A DNA stretch of 64,000 nucleotides from an uncultured Chryseobacterium sp. (GCA_913774355.1 CAJYGB010000035.1:62001-126000); one strand, 5' to 3'. Positions 1 to 9,987 are shown, counted from the first letter of the stretch. Numbers and translations are program-made. Notes: generated by a model from the letters alone, not told the origin.

Positions 1-27
1 TTTTTAGGAAAAGAGAATACCCATAAA

Positions 28-501
28 ATGAGCCTAAATGAATCTTACGATCAAAAAGTTGACAGTTTTACCAATATCTTTCTATCGAACCTCCCAACCG
101 AGGTTTCCGCAGTCTGTAAAAATGAAGCCCGTGAATATTTTAGAATATTGATCGGAAATTTTAAAAATGCTACTTACAATATTAAAGATATAAAAACACG
201 ATCTTCTGACCTTATTAAAAATCAGGAAATCTCGGAAGTAGATTATGAAGTGAACTTTAAGGTTCCGACCGTAGCTTCCCAGATCAATGTCGGGGATATA
301 AAGAAAATCGGACCCGGGGAAATGAAAAAATACCTTATCGATATTACCAATAATCTGAAAAAGGCAGATAAGATTGTCTCTACCCGGCAGAAATTCAACC
401 TGTACCAGGTAAAGTATGGCACCGATACTTATTACTGGAACGGTGGCCCTCAGGAAATGGCCTGGAAACTGAACGAGTTTTATTTTAAAAATATAAATTA
501 A
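28..501 (+). CDS. hypothetical protein, possibly 5' partial
   Basis: I do not recognise this 157-residue protein. It has no signal peptide, no membrane segment and no obvious catalytic motif; it is rich in Lys, Asn and Ile, and mixes helical and beta-like stretches, ending with a Trp-containing segment (YYWNGGPQEMAWKLNEFYF). The reading frame stays open from this ATG back to base 1, so the true start may lie outside the window and this Met may be internal. It is followed after 12 bases by a hairpin terminator, so it is the last gene of its transcript. A cytoplasmic role is inferred only from the lack of export signals. Confidence 0.6.
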   Translation: MSLNESYDQKVDSFTNIFLSNLPTEVSAVCKNEAREYFRILIGNFKNATYNIKDIKTRSSDLIKNQEISEVDYEVNFKVPTVASQINVGDIKKIGPGEMKKYLIDITNNLKKADKIVSTRQKFNLYQVKYGTDTYYWNGGPQEMAWKLNEFYFKNIN

Positions 502-513
502 TCATAAATGAAT

Positions 514-538
514 GCTGTCGGTTCCGGCAGCTTTTTTT
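514..538 (+). terminator. rho-independent terminator
   Basis: An 8-base inverted repeat (GCTGTCGG / CCGGCAGC, one G-T wobble) is followed by seven T residues. It closes the transcript of the first hypothetical gene. Confidence 0.75.
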
Positions 539-555
539 ATTTAAAACAGATTTCT

Positions 556-563
556 TATTTTTG
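556..563 (+). promoter_or_regulatory. -7 promoter box of the prolyl oligopeptidase gene
   Basis: TATTTTTG matches the Bacteroidetes -7 consensus TAnnTTTG and lies 15 bases before the ATG at 579, giving a very short leader. No clear TTG -33 box is seen. The box position argues against the upstream TTG codon at 561 as start. Confidence 0.55.
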
Positions 564-578
564 GTAAAAGAGCTTACT

Positions 579-2693
579 ATGAAATTCAGCCCCATTTTAT
601 TAACAGCCGGCGTTTTGTTTTCGGCAACATTCCATGCACAAAAAATGAATTATCCAAAAGCAATAAAAGGGAACCAGACCGATACTTATTTCGGAACAGC
701 GGTGGCAGACCCGTTCAGAGACCTGGAAAATGATTCTGAAGCCACCAAAAAATGGGTGGACGAAGAAGTGAAACACAGCCAGGATTACCTTGCAAAAATT
801 CCTTTCAGAGAAGAAATCAGGAAACAGCTCACCGATATCTGGAACTACGAAAAAATTTCGGCGCCTTTCAAAGAAGGCGATTATACCTATTATTATAAAA
901 ACAACGGATTACAGGCACAATCTGTTTTGTACAGAACCAACAACAAAACGAAAGAAACAGAAGTATTTTTAGATCCGAATAAATTTTCTGAAAAAGGGAC
1001 AACCTCACTTTCTCAAGTGTCCTTTAACAAAAAAGGAAATCTGGCTGCATATTCTATTTCAGAAGGAGGAAGCGACTGGAACAAAATCATTATCATAGAC
1101 GCTTTATCTAAAAAGCAAATCGATGAAACGCTGGTAGATGTAAAGTTCAGCGGAATTTCGTGGCAGGGTGATGAAGGCTTCTATTATTCAAGCTACGACA
1201 AACCGAAAGATGGAACGGTGCTTTCCGGAATGACTGATAAGCACAAGGTATATTTTCATAAACTGGGAACGAAACAGTCGGTGGATAAATTGATCTTCGG
1301 TGGCGATAAGACCCCGAGAAGATACCTGGGTGCTGGTGTTTCCGAAGACCAGCGTTACCTTATCATTTCCGCAGCCAATGCCACTAACGGAAATGAGTTG
1401 TATATCAAAGACCTGAAAAACGGTGGCGATTTTATCCAGATCAATAAAGGATTCGATATCAATGCGAGTATTGTAGATACAGATGGCGACAACCTGTACA
1501 TTTTTACGGATAAAGATGCACCGAATATGCGACTTGTAAAAACAACCATTAAGAACCCTTCAACTGAAACCTGGAAAGATGTGATCCCACAGACCGACAA
1601 TGTGTTGGGGATTACCACCGGAGGCGGATATTTCTTTGCTACCTACATGGTCGATGCCATCGATCAGGTAAAGCAGTATGATAAAAACGGGAAACTGGTA
1701 AGGGAGATTTCGCTGCCCGGAAAAGGAAATGTCTCCGGATTCGGCGGAAAGGAAAAAGAAAAGGAACTTTATTTCTCATTCAGCAATTACATCACGCCGG
1801 GAACTACTTATAAATTCAATGCAGATACCGGGAAATCCGAAGTTTACCAGAAACCGAAAGTGAAATTCAACCCGGAAGACTATGTTTCCGAACAGGTTTT
1901 CTACACTTCAAAAGACGGAACCAAAATCCCGATGATGATCAATTACAAGAAAGGAACAAAACTCGACGGTAAAAACCCGACGATCCTGTATTCTTACGGC
2001 GGATTTAACATCAGCCTGCAGCCTGCTTTCTCTGTGGTAAATGCCATCTGGATGGAAAATGGCGGAATCTATGCTGTTCCCAACATCCGTGGCGGCGGGG
2101 AATATGGTAAAAAATGGCATGATGCAGGAACCAAACAGCAGAAGAAAAATGTCTTCAACGATTTTATCGCGGCGGGTGAATACCTGCAGGCGAAAGGCTA
2201 TACATCAAAAGAATATATGGCCCTTTCCGGAAGATCAAACGGCGGACTGCTTGTAGGAGCCACCATGACCATGCGTCCGGATCTGGCAAGAGTCGCTTTC
2301 CCGGGAGTTGGGGTTCTGGATATGCTTAGGTACAACAAGTTTACCGCCGGTGCGGGCTGGTCGTACGATTATGGAACTGCAGAAGACAGCAGGGAAATGT
2401 TTGAATACTTAAAATCATACTCTCCGGTGCATAATGTGAAAGCGGGAACCTGTTATCCGTCTACCATGATCATCACAAGCGATCACGACGACCGGGTGGT
2501 TCCGGCACACTCTTTCAAATTCGGTGCGGAACTTCAGGAAAAACAGGCGTGCAGCCATCCGATCCTTCTGAGGATCGAAAAAAATGCAGGCCACGGAGCC
2601 GGAAGATCCACGGAACAGGTCATAGGAGAAAATGCCGATCTGCTTTCTTTTGCTTTGTATGAAATGGGGATCCGGAAGTTAGGAAATAATTAA
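579..2693 (+). CDS. secreted prolyl oligopeptidase, family S9A
   Basis: A 704-residue serine peptidase that cleaves short peptides after proline. The start at 579 gives a clear signal peptide (MKFSPILLTAGVLFSATFHAQ), so the enzyme is exported, probably to the periplasm. An N-terminal beta-propeller region spans roughly residues 80-420, followed by the alpha/beta-hydrolase domain. The triad is visible as GRSNGGLL (Ser about 553), DHDDRVVP (Asp about 637) and NAGHGAG (His about 672). Length matches the usual 690-720 residues. An in-frame TTG at 561 was rejected as start because it overlaps the -7 box. A terminator follows 12 bases after the stop, so it is monocistronic. Confidence 0.93.
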   Translation: MKFSPILLTAGVLFSATFHAQKMNYPKAIKGNQTDTYFGTAVADPFRDLENDSEATKKWVDEEVKHSQDYLAKIPFREEIRKQLTDIWNYEKISAPFKEGDYTYYYKNNGLQAQSVLYRTNNKTKETEVFLDPNKFSEKGTTSLSQVSFNKKGNLAAYSISEGGSDWNKIIIIDALSKKQIDETLVDVKFSGISWQGDEGFYYSSYDKPKDGTVLSGMTDKHKVYFHKLGTKQSVDKLIFGGDKTPRRYLGAGVSEDQRYLIISAANATNGNELYIKDLKNGGDFIQINKGFDINASIVDTDGDNLYIFTDKDAPNMRLVKTTIKNPSTETWKDVIPQTDNVLGITTGGGYFFATYMVDAIDQVKQYDKNGKLVREISLPGKGNVSGFGGKEKEKELYFSFSNYITPGTTYKFNADTGKSEVYQKPKVKFNPEDYVSEQVFYTSKDGTKIPMMINYKKGTKLDGKNPTILYSYGGFNISLQPAFSVVNAIWMENGGIYAVPNIRGGGEYGKKWHDAGTKQQKKNVFNDFIAAGEYLQAKGYTSKEYMALSGRSNGGLLVGATMTMRPDLARVAFPGVGVLDMLRYNKFTAGAGWSYDYGTAEDSREMFEYLKSYSPVHNVKAGTCYPSTMIITSDHDDRVVPAHSFKFGAELQEKQACSHPILLRIEKNAGHGAGRSTEQVIGENADLLSFALYEMGIRKLGNN

Positions 2694-2704
2694 TAATGTT
2701 AAAA

Positions 2705-2738
2705 ATGGCTGATAGGTTACGTGTCAGTCATTTTTTTT
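2705..2738 (+). terminator. rho-independent terminator
   Basis: A 10-base stem (ATGGCTGATA / TGTCAGTCAT with two wobbles) plus eight T residues closes the prolyl oligopeptidase transcript. It lies inside the open frame upstream of the next gene's Met at 2789, which supports that later start. Confidence 0.75.
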
Positions 2739-2764
2739 GTATTTTGCAATTCAAATTATATTTG
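2737..2764 (+). promoter_or_regulatory. Bacteroidetes-type promoter of the metalloprotease gene
   Basis: TTG (2737-2739), 17 bases, then TATATTTG (2757-2764) fits the TTG-N17-23-TAnnTTTG pattern. It starts at the T-tract of the preceding terminator and lies 24 bases before the ATG. Confidence 0.6.
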
Positions 2765-2788
2765 TTTAGAATATTTAAAAATATTATT

Positions 2789-5700
2789 ATGAAGAGAAAA
2801 TTTTTACTGGTTTGTGCTATAAGTGCGGCTTCTGCAGCGTATGCGCAAAAATGGGAACCGTCTTCTCAAAAGAGTTCTGAAATTAGAAAAGGAGTTGAGG
2901 TAAAATATGCTTATAAAGTAGACTTGCCCTCTCTTCGAAATCTTTTGAAAGATGCTGTTGAAACAGGGGCCGGAGCAAAACCGGTTATTATTTCTTTACC
3001 TACGGCAGAAGGTAAAGTGGAAAAGTTTGCGGTATACAGCAATCCTGTTATGGAAAAATCCATGGCAGACAGATACGAACTTGGTTCTTACGTGGGAGTA
3101 GGAATAGATGATCCTTCAAAATACCTCAGATTCAGTACTGCGCCTACGGAAATTCAGTCGATGATTATTAAAGACGGGGTATTTCAGTTTATAGAGCCGA
3201 TCAGCAATGATAAAAAGACGTATGGGGTGTTCTATAAGACAAAAAGAACCGAGAGCGATAATGGCTTTGAATGTACTACCGACGAGAAAAACAGCAAGGA
3301 CATAAAAATGCTGGAAGATTACGGCAGGAAAAAACTTTCCCATGTCGGAATTACCAGCAGGCCCGCAACCACAAAATACAGGACCTACAGATTAGCTTTA
3401 TCCACAACAGGAGAGTACACCAAAAAATTCGATCCTTCAGGAGGAACCACCAATACGGTTACCCAAATGAATGCTACGATGACGCGTGTGAACGGAGTTT
3501 TCGAAAAAGAGTTTGGAATTAAGCTTATTATTCAGGATTTACCAAATATCATTTACACAGATCCTGCTACGGATCCATACACCGGCAATTTAAATTTACA
3601 GTTACAGCAGACATTAACGTCTCAGGTGGGAAATGCCAATTATGATATGGGGCACGTGTTTAATGCTGCCGGAGGTAATGGTAATGCCGGATCTATCGGT
3701 TCGACATGTGTAAACCCGGCAACATCCAACTCGTTGGCTAAAGGTTCTGCTTTTACCCAAAATACAACGCCTACGGGAGATCTTTTTGATATCGATTATG
3801 TAGCTCATGAAATGGGTCATCAGCTGGGAGCCAATCATACATTCTCGCACGTTTCCGAAGGATCGGGAGTAAACGTGGAGCCGGGAGGAGGTACCACCAT
3901 CATGGGATATGCCGGAATTACCGGAGATAATGTACAGGCCAATACGGATGCTTACTTTCATTATGTGTCCATCAACCAAATTTTAAACAGCCTGGACAGC
4001 AAAACCACCTGCGGAACATCCCAGACGATCACAAACAATACGGCTCCGGTGATTGCTCCGCTTACTTCGTATACCATTCCTAAAGGAACGGCGTATTATC
4101 TTGAGGCTTCTGCGGTGGATACGGATCCCATCAAATATTCCTGGGAACAGTATGACAGCGTAGACTCTTACAATTCCATTTCCGGAGACAGCGGTTGGGG
4201 ATATAATGCACAGGGTTCTGTAGCAAGGTCTTTCTTCGGAACAACAAGCGGACGAAGATATTTCCCAAGCCTTCCTAGTGTTATGGCAGGAAACCTAACC
4301 GATAAAGTTAAATGGGAAACCGTTTCATATATTCCGAGAACCCTTAATTATGCCGTAACGGTAAGGGACGAAAATACGGTGAGACCATTGCTGGTTTCAT
4401 CTGAAACAACACTGACCGTAGGAAATGACGGACCATTTAAATTTTCAGGGCTTACCACTTCTACCGTATTGTATAATAATGCTCCGAATACCATTACATG
4501 GGATGTTGCCAATACCAATGCAGCACCGTATAATGCCTCTGCGGTAAAAATAGAATATACAACGGATCTTTCAAACGGATCCACGTGGACGCAATTGGTG
4601 GCTTCTACACCTAATACGGGAAGCTATACTGTACAAATGCCTTCCGGCTTAACAGGAGCTGTTAAACTTAGAATTTCTGCTGTCGGAAACGTATTCTATG
4701 CGGTTTCTCCGCAAATAAGTGTAGGAACTGCGCCTACTTCTTCCACCGCTGCTCCTACAGGAGTATCGGCTTTAAGTTCCGAAATATTTAAGAACACGGC
4801 AAGATTATCTTGGAACGCCGTACCGGGAGCAACCTATTCTATAAATTACAGAAAGGCAGGGCAGACCAACTGGTCCAATACAACAAGTACCACCAGCTCC
4901 GTTTTATTATCAGGTCTTGAAGATGAATCCAATTACGAAGCACAGGTTGCAGCCGTCGTAAATACCGTAGTAGGAACCTACTCTTCTACGTATACTTTCA
5001 AAACAAAAGGTTTCAGGACAGGAGCAGATTACTGTCTGATGACAACCGGAGGAAATAGTTTTGCAAGTTTTGCTTATAACAGTGGCTTGGCGCAGTTCAT
5101 ATTAAGTAACGTTACCTACTCTGAATTGTATTACAACACCATCTTTAATACCTACAGGGATTTTACAGACGATGCAAGCAAGCTGATCAACCTTACGAAA
5201 GGAACTCAATATACTTTCTCTTATTTTAATGTTGGCAACCAGGCGGGTTATAATGACAATATGGAAGTATGGATCGATTATAACCGAAATGGAGTTTTTG
5301 AAACATCCGAAAAAGTAGGTTCCGTAAGTACAGTTCCTCCTGCAAATGGTCAATATACGGGATCATTTACATTTACAGTGCCTGCAACGGCATATTCGGG
5401 AGATAAAACATTGAGAATGAGAGTCGCCAATACCTTCTTCAATACGGCTACCGGACCTTGCGGCAGTCCTTCTGTTCCTGTAAGCGGTGGAGGTGTTATA
5501 TCACAAGGATCTTTTAAAGATTTTTCCGTTAAAATTAATGCAGGTGCTCTTGCTGTAGATGAGATAAAAGGTACAAAATCTGAAATCTCCATCTATCCGA
5601 ATCCGGCAGATACATTTATTGAAATAAAGAATCTTAAGGAAAAAGGGGATTACAAAATTTACACGGCAGACGGAAGATTAGTACAGAGCGGTGCCGTTGA

Positions 5701-5800
5701 CGGTCAGAGAATAGACGTGTCAGCACTGATAAAAGGAGTGTATGTAATAACTGTAAAAACGAATACAGATTCATTCAGCACCAAACTTATTAAGAAATAA
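2789..5800 (+). CDS. T9SS-exported reprolysin-like zinc metalloprotease
   Basis: A 1003-residue secreted protease. The start at 2789 gives a signal peptide (MKRKFLLVCAISAASAAYAQ). A propeptide-like region runs to about residue 190, then a metzincin catalytic domain with HEMGHQLGANH at about 340-350 (three His ligands and catalytic Glu). Next come an Ig/Fn3-like region (about 650-750), a GEVED-type domain (VWIDYNRNGVFETSE, about 825-840) and a C-terminal type A sorting domain starting near IYPNPA, with the usual short Lys-rich end (STKLIKK). That tail directs export by the type IX system and surface attachment or release. Likely digests external protein. The longer frame back to 2696 would include the upstream terminator and promoter, so it is rejected. 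Confidence 0.92.
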   Translation: MKRKFLLVCAISAASAAYAQKWEPSSQKSSEIRKGVEVKYAYKVDLPSLRNLLKDAVETGAGAKPVIISLPTAEGKVEKFAVYSNPVMEKSMADRYELGSYVGVGIDDPSKYLRFSTAPTEIQSMIIKDGVFQFIEPISNDKKTYGVFYKTKRTESDNGFECTTDEKNSKDIKMLEDYGRKKLSHVGITSRPATTKYRTYRLALSTTGEYTKKFDPSGGTTNTVTQMNATMTRVNGVFEKEFGIKLIIQDLPNIIYTDPATDPYTGNLNLQLQQTLTSQVGNANYDMGHVFNAAGGNGNAGSIGSTCVNPATSNSLAKGSAFTQNTTPTGDLFDIDYVAHEMGHQLGANHTFSHVSEGSGVNVEPGGGTTIMGYAGITGDNVQANTDAYFHYVSINQILNSLDSKTTCGTSQTITNNTAPVIAPLTSYTIPKGTAYYLEASAVDTDPIKYSWEQYDSVDSYNSISGDSGWGYNAQGSVARSFFGTTSGRRYFPSLPSVMAGNLTDKVKWETVSYIPRTLNYAVTVRDENTVRPLLVSSETTLTVGNDGPFKFSGLTTSTVLYNNAPNTITWDVANTNAAPYNASAVKIEYTTDLSNGSTWTQLVASTPNTGSYTVQMPSGLTGAVKLRISAVGNVFYAVSPQISVGTAPTSSTAAPTGVSALSSEIFKNTARLSWNAVPGATYSINYRKAGQTNWSNTTSTTSSVLLSGLEDESNYEAQVAAVVNTVVGTYSSTYTFKTKGFRTGADYCLMTTGGNSFASFAYNSGLAQFILSNVTYSELYYNTIFNTYRDFTDDASKLINLTKGTQYTFSYFNVGNQAGYNDNMEVWIDYNRNGVFETSEKVGSVSTVPPANGQYTGSFTFTVPATAYSGDKTLRMRVANTFFNTATGPCGSPSVPVSGGGVISQGSFKDFSVKINAGALAVDEIKGTKSEISIYPNPADTFIEIKNLKEKGDYKIYTADGRLVQSGAVDGQRIDVSALIKGVYVITVKTNTDSFSTKLIKK

Positions 5801-5824
5801 CATTCTTAAAATAAAGTTCAACAG

Positions 5825-5853
5825 ATCCGGATACTTGTATCCGGATTTTGTTT
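5825..5853 (+). terminator. rho-independent terminator
   Basis: A perfect inverted repeat ATCCGGATAC / GTATCCGGAT is followed by a T-rich run (TTTTGTTTTT). It ends the metalloprotease transcript. Confidence 0.8.
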
Positions 5854-6180
5854 TTGAATACTTCATCGGATAAAATTGCAGATAACGTGGATTCGCTAGT
5901 ATTTAATTTTTTTTAAATGATTTAAGGGGACAGCATCGTAACCAGGCTTTAAATATAGTTTTCTTTTAAAAGCATGCAAAAAAGATCATGCAATAGGTAA
6001 GACCGGTAGCAATATGCCGACAGACTAAACTTCCGGCAGCCGGCCTTTTTCTGCCAGCTTTTTGACCTGTATTTCATCTTGAGTTTACACTAAATAATGC
6101 AATGAATTTCTTCCTGAAAATTAACACAAATTTATTATCCCAAAAATGCTTAATTTTAGCCATCTAATAAATCCGAAAGT
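5854..6180. other. non-coding stretch, nothing firm recognised
   Basis: About 330 bases with no plausible gene. Near the next start, TAATTTTA resembles the -7 box of the Bacteroidetes promoter with a final-base mismatch, and could drive the mutase gene; no -33 box is evident. A CCGGCAGCCGGCC-like patch near 6030 can fold but lacks a T-tract. Confidence 0.4.
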
Positions 6181-8298
6181 ATGAGAAGGGAAGTTCAGCA
6201 TAAAACTCTTCAGTTTAATATAACAGAAAAACACACGGAAATCTATCCGTTTGAAAAAGACGGATTGTCATTAAAATCCTCTTATAAAGCAGAAGATGTT
6301 AAAAACCCGGAACTCACACAGACTTCTCCGGGAATCGAACCTTACCTGCGCGGTCCTTACTCCACGATGTATGTTCAGAAGCCGTGGACCATCCGCCAGT
6401 ATGCGGGTTTTTCAACGGCCGAAGAATCCAATGCTTTTTACAGAAGGAATCTGGCGGCAGGCCAGAAAGGGCTTTCCGTAGCTTTTGACCTGGCGACACA
6501 CCGTGGGTATGACTCCGATCATGCGAGAGTAGTCGGTGATGTCGGTAAAGCCGGCGTTGCCATCGATTCTGTGGAAGACATGAAGATTCTATTCAATGAA
6601 ATTCCGTTAGACCAGATTTCGGTTTCCATGACGATGAATGGTGCGGTACTGCCAATTCTTTCTTTTTATATCGTGGCCGCAGAAGAGCAGGGCGTTTCTC
6701 AGGAATTGCTTTCGGGAACCATTCAGAATGATATTTTAAAGGAATTTATGGTGCGGAATACCTACATCTATCCGCCGGCGCCTTCCATGAAAATCATCGC
6801 CGATATTTTTGAATATACTTCTCAGAATATTCCGAAGTTCAACTCCATTTCAATTTCCGGTTATCACATGCAGGAAGCCGGGGCAACACCGGTTCTGGAA
6901 ATGGCCTACACTTTGGCTGACGGACTGGAATATGTAAGAACGGGAATAAAAGCAGGAATGAACGTCGACGATTTTGCGCCAAGGCTTTCCTTTTTCTGGG
7001 CCATCGGGATGAATCATTTTATGGAGATTGCAAAAATGCGGGCAGCAAGATACATCTGGGCCAACCTGCTGAAGCAGTTTAATCCCCAGAATCCGAAATC
7101 TTTGGCGCTGAGAACACATTCCCAGACCTCTGGATGGTCTTTAACCGAGCAGGAGCCGTTCAACAATATTACGAGAACGGCTATTGAAGCATTGTCTTCC
7201 GCGTTAGGAGGAACCCAGTCGCTTCACACCAACGCATTGGATGAAGCCATTGCCCTTCCTACGGATTATTCGGCGAAAATTGCGAGAAATACCCAGATCA
7301 TCCTCCAGCAGGAAAGCGGGATTTGTGATGTTGTAGATCCGATGGGCGGAAGCAACCTGGTAGAAAGCCTCACCCAGCAGATGATCGAAGAAGCCATGAA
7401 ATACATCGATGAGGTAGAGCAGGAGGGCGGAATGACAAAAGCCATCGAAGCCGGAATCCCGAAAATGAGAATCGAAGAAGCGGCAGCCCGGAAACAGGCT
7501 AAAATCGATAGCGGCGAAGAATTCATCATCGGGGTAAATTCATTCCGGTCGGAACTGAAGCAGGATGCCATAGAAATTCTGGACATTGATAACACCGAAG
7601 TCCGCAGAAAACAAATTGAAAGACTTAACAAAATAAAAGAAGAAAGAAACACGGTCGCTGTTGACGAAATCCTGAACAAAATCAGAGAATCAGCAAAAAC
7701 CGGGAAGGGAAATCTTCTCTCTTTGTGCATTGAAGCAGCCCGCAGAAGGGCAACCCTCGGAGAAATGAGCGATGCCATGGAAGAAAGTTTCGGAAGATAC
7801 AAAGCCAACATCAGAACCATTTCAGGAGTATACGCCATGAATGCCGGAAAAAATGAATATTTTGAAAAAGCCCTGAATCTTACCCAGAAATTTGAGGAAG
7901 AGGAAGGCCGCCGGCCAAGGATAATGGTCGCCAAAATGGGACAGGATGGGCACGACAGAGGCGCAAAAGTAGTAGCCACCGCATTTGCCGATATGGGATT
8001 CGATGTGGATGTTGCACCCTTGTTCCAGACTCCGGAAGAAGTAGCCAGACAGGCAGTGGAAAACGATATTCATATTTTAGGGGTTTCATCCCTGGCAGCC
8101 GGCCACAAAACCCTGGTTCCCCAGGTGGTGGAAGAGCTGAAAAAACTGGGTGCCGATGATATCACGATTGTTGTGGGTGGCGTTATTCCCCAGCAGGATT
8201 ATGAATTCCTGTATGCCAACGGAGCCGATTTCATCTTCGGGCCGGGAACCAATCTTCCGAAATGTGCGGTTGACATTCTCGAAAAGTTTTTGAATTAA
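6181..8298 (+). CDS. scpA: methylmalonyl-CoA mutase, large (catalytic) subunit
   Basis: A 705-residue adenosylcobalamin enzyme interconverting (R)-methylmalonyl-CoA and succinyl-CoA. The N-terminal TIM-barrel substrate domain carries the family run SVAFDLATHRGYDSD and RTHSQTSGWSLTEQ; the C-terminal B12 domain has the cofactor-binding GQDGHDRG (DxHxxG) at about residue 580 and the later GVSSL and GGVIP motifs. Length fits the catalytic subunit. The usual small subunit gene is not adjacent; upstream is an unrelated protease. Its G-protein chaperone MeaB is encoded about 7.3 kb downstream on the same strand. Likely works in odd-chain or branched-chain acyl breakdown, or in reverse towards propionate. 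Confidence 0.95.
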   Translation: MRREVQHKTLQFNITEKHTEIYPFEKDGLSLKSSYKAEDVKNPELTQTSPGIEPYLRGPYSTMYVQKPWTIRQYAGFSTAEESNAFYRRNLAAGQKGLSVAFDLATHRGYDSDHARVVGDVGKAGVAIDSVEDMKILFNEIPLDQISVSMTMNGAVLPILSFYIVAAEEQGVSQELLSGTIQNDILKEFMVRNTYIYPPAPSMKIIADIFEYTSQNIPKFNSISISGYHMQEAGATPVLEMAYTLADGLEYVRTGIKAGMNVDDFAPRLSFFWAIGMNHFMEIAKMRAARYIWANLLKQFNPQNPKSLALRTHSQTSGWSLTEQEPFNNITRTAIEALSSALGGTQSLHTNALDEAIALPTDYSAKIARNTQIILQQESGICDVVDPMGGSNLVESLTQQMIEEAMKYIDEVEQEGGMTKAIEAGIPKMRIEEAAARKQAKIDSGEEFIIGVNSFRSELKQDAIEILDIDNTEVRRKQIERLNKIKEERNTVAVDEILNKIRESAKTGKGNLLSLCIEAARRRATLGEMSDAMEESFGRYKANIRTISGVYAMNAGKNEYFEKALNLTQKFEEEEGRRPRIMVAKMGQDGHDRGAKVVATAFADMGFDVDVAPLFQTPEEVARQAVENDIHILGVSSLAAGHKTLVPQVVEELKKLGADDITIVVGGVIPQQDYEFLYANGADFIFGPGTNLPKCAVDILEKFLN

Positions 8299-8358
8299 AT
8301 TAAAATTAAAAAGGGATAAATTGCACAGCTTTTGTATAAGTTAATAAAAATTTTCATT

Positions 8359-8859
8359 ATGGCTTATACAGTAGTTTCAGTATTTCCGGTAACGGCAGAC
8401 ACTCAGGAAATCAAAAGACAGTTAAAAGAAAATGGCATCGACGAAGCAAATATTGTGGTGTCAAAATCAAACACGGAAAGTGGGGCAACGGCCGAAGACT
8501 ATCAGGAAGATGAACAAACCAAAGGTTTTTTCGAATATACCTTTGCCCATGATACGGAAATGATGGATGCTTACCGCAAACACAGTGTCGGAAAGCACAA
8601 CATTGTGGTATATGCGGATAATATGGAACAGGCAACAGTGGCAAACTCTGTTTTAAACAGAAACGGTGCCCTGGAAGTGTATAGGAAGCCTTCCGAAAAT
8701 AAAACCGATATTCCTGAAGGAATGACCGAAGAACAATACAACGGGATCATTGCCAAAGCAAAAAACAATCTCTATTTCCTGGGTTCGGAAAGAGTGTATC
8801 ATTCCAATGTTATCAAAGGGATGGATGATCCTATGGATGATCTGGGATCCAAAGATTAA
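8359..8859 (+). CDS. small hypothetical protein, possible general-stress-type fold
   Basis: A 166-residue soluble acidic protein. The start at 8359 (MAYTVVSVFPVTADTQEI) is preferred to an upstream in-frame TTG because it begins directly with a beta-strand and helix typical of small alpha/beta proteins. The N-terminal pattern, with a strand, a helix that pairs with a glycine and then DEANIVV, resembles the heat-induced stress protein YflT/GSP17M fold, repeated around KHNIVVYADNMEQATVANSVL. This resemblance is my pattern reading only. No signal peptide or membrane segment. It ends just before a convergent terminator and is likely a single gene or co-transcribed with the mutase 60 bases upstream. 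Confidence 0.55.
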   Translation: MAYTVVSVFPVTADTQEIKRQLKENGIDEANIVVSKSNTESGATAEDYQEDEQTKGFFEYTFAHDTEMMDAYRKHSVGKHNIVVYADNMEQATVANSVLNRNGALEVYRKPSENKTDIPEGMTEEQYNGIIAKAKNNLYFLGSERVYHSNVIKGMDDPMDDLGSKD

Positions 8860-8885
8860 GAATCGTCAGATAAAAAATAAAATAA

Positions 8886-8913
8886 AAGGGCTGTTTCAAG
8901 TGAAACAGCCCTT
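8886..8913. terminator. bidirectional terminator between convergent genes
   Basis: A 12-base perfect inverted repeat (AAGGGCTGTTTC / GAAACAGCCCTT) with a 4-base loop sits between the stress-like gene and the fasciclin gene that converge on it. Confidence 0.75.
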
Positions 8914-8937
8914 CGCATTAATTATTATGGGGAAAAA

Positions 8938-9891
8938 TTAGGGTAACAATACTTTGTCAATGCCATGGATAATCCCGTTGCTGCACTGTACATCAGTCAG
9001 AATAACATTCGATACTCTGTTGTTTTTATCTGTAATCTTAACACCTCCGGAAGTGGTAATCGTGAAAGTACTACCCTGTAAGGTTGTTAAGGTCATATTA
9101 TTTGTCAGGTCCGTGGAGGCCTTATTAGATCCTGCCACAACGTGGTATTTCAGCGCACCTTCGAGAGTAGCTTGAGGAATAGAAGCAAGCGCAGATAAAT
9201 TGAGTTGAGTAAGAAGAGAAGCAAAAGCATTATTGGTAGGGGCAAAAACCGTAAACGGAGCATTCGCAGATCCGCTTAAAATAGCTGTAAAATTCGGCAT
9301 ATCATTTCTTGTAAGTGCAGAAACCATGGTGCTGAATTGTGGATTTGCCATTACGTGCGTTGTGACTGTAGGAAGTGCAATCACGGCATCCACTTTATGG
9401 ATTACCCCGTTGTTTGCATCAATGTCCGTCTGTACAACATTCGCCGTTCCGTTGATCTTTACACCGCCGCTGGTATTGATGAACATGGAGATATTTCTTG
9501 TTGTAGAAGCGGAACCCATTGCCATAGTAGAAACATAACCTGTTGCAATAGCCGATGCCTTCATTTCAGAACCTAAAACGTGGTTCATCAATAGTGTTTT
9601 CAAAGTAGCTGCAGGAACATCGTTTAAGCTTGCATAACCGTTAGCCTGTAAAAACGTGGAAAATGCAGCGTTGGTCGGAGCAAATAAAGTGAAAGTACCG
9701 CTCTGGCTAAGGGTTGTCGATAGCCCTGCTTTATCGATCGCTGCCTTAAGGCTGGTAAGGTTACTGTCTGAAGCCACCAGCTCATAAGTCGTTCTGTCGG
9801 TCATCATGTTATCCGTACCATTGTCATCACAGGAGGTCATGCACATCATAACCACCCCGGAAAAAAGTAAAGGTTTAATCAAATTTCTCAT
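8938..9891 (-). CDS. lipoprotein with two fasciclin (FAS1) domains
   Basis: A 317-residue lipoprotein. The signal peptide ends in a lipobox (MMCMTSC), with Cys as the lipid anchor and Asp after it. Two FAS1 repeats follow: the first at about residues 35-170 and the second at about 180-315. Both show the FAS1 hallmark phrases: FTLFAPTNAAF and FTVFAPTNNAF, then NHVLGSEM and KYHVVAGS, and finally NGVIHKVDAVI and NGIIHGIDKVL. FAS1 domains mediate adhesion or carbohydrate binding at the cell surface. No operon partner is seen; a terminator shared with the convergent gene lies at its 3' end. Confidence 0.93.
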   Translation of the reverse strand: MRNLIKPLLFSGVVMMCMTSCDDNGTDNMMTDRTTYELVASDSNLTSLKAAIDKAGLSTTLSQSGTFTLFAPTNAAFSTFLQANGYASLNDVPAATLKTLLMNHVLGSEMKASAIATGYVSTMAMGSASTTRNISMFINTSGGVKINGTANVVQTDIDANNGVIHKVDAVIALPTVTTHVMANPQFSTMVSALTRNDMPNFTAILSGSANAPFTVFAPTNNAFASLLTQLNLSALASIPQATLEGALKYHVVAGSNKASTDLTNNMTLTTLQGSTFTITTSGGVKITDKNNRVSNVILTDVQCSNGIIHGIDKVLLP

Positions 9892-9987
9892 AATTCTTAT
9901 TGTTTAAGTGTAGAATCGGACGGACAAATACTGTACCTTTTTTTATTTTATAGTAAAAAATTATTTAAATTTTTGTGGCAGAGTTTT

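Noticed and set aside
7266..7979. 237-codon open frame on the minus strand inside the mutase gene
   Set aside because: Antisense shadow of a well-conserved gene; no motif, signal or promoter.
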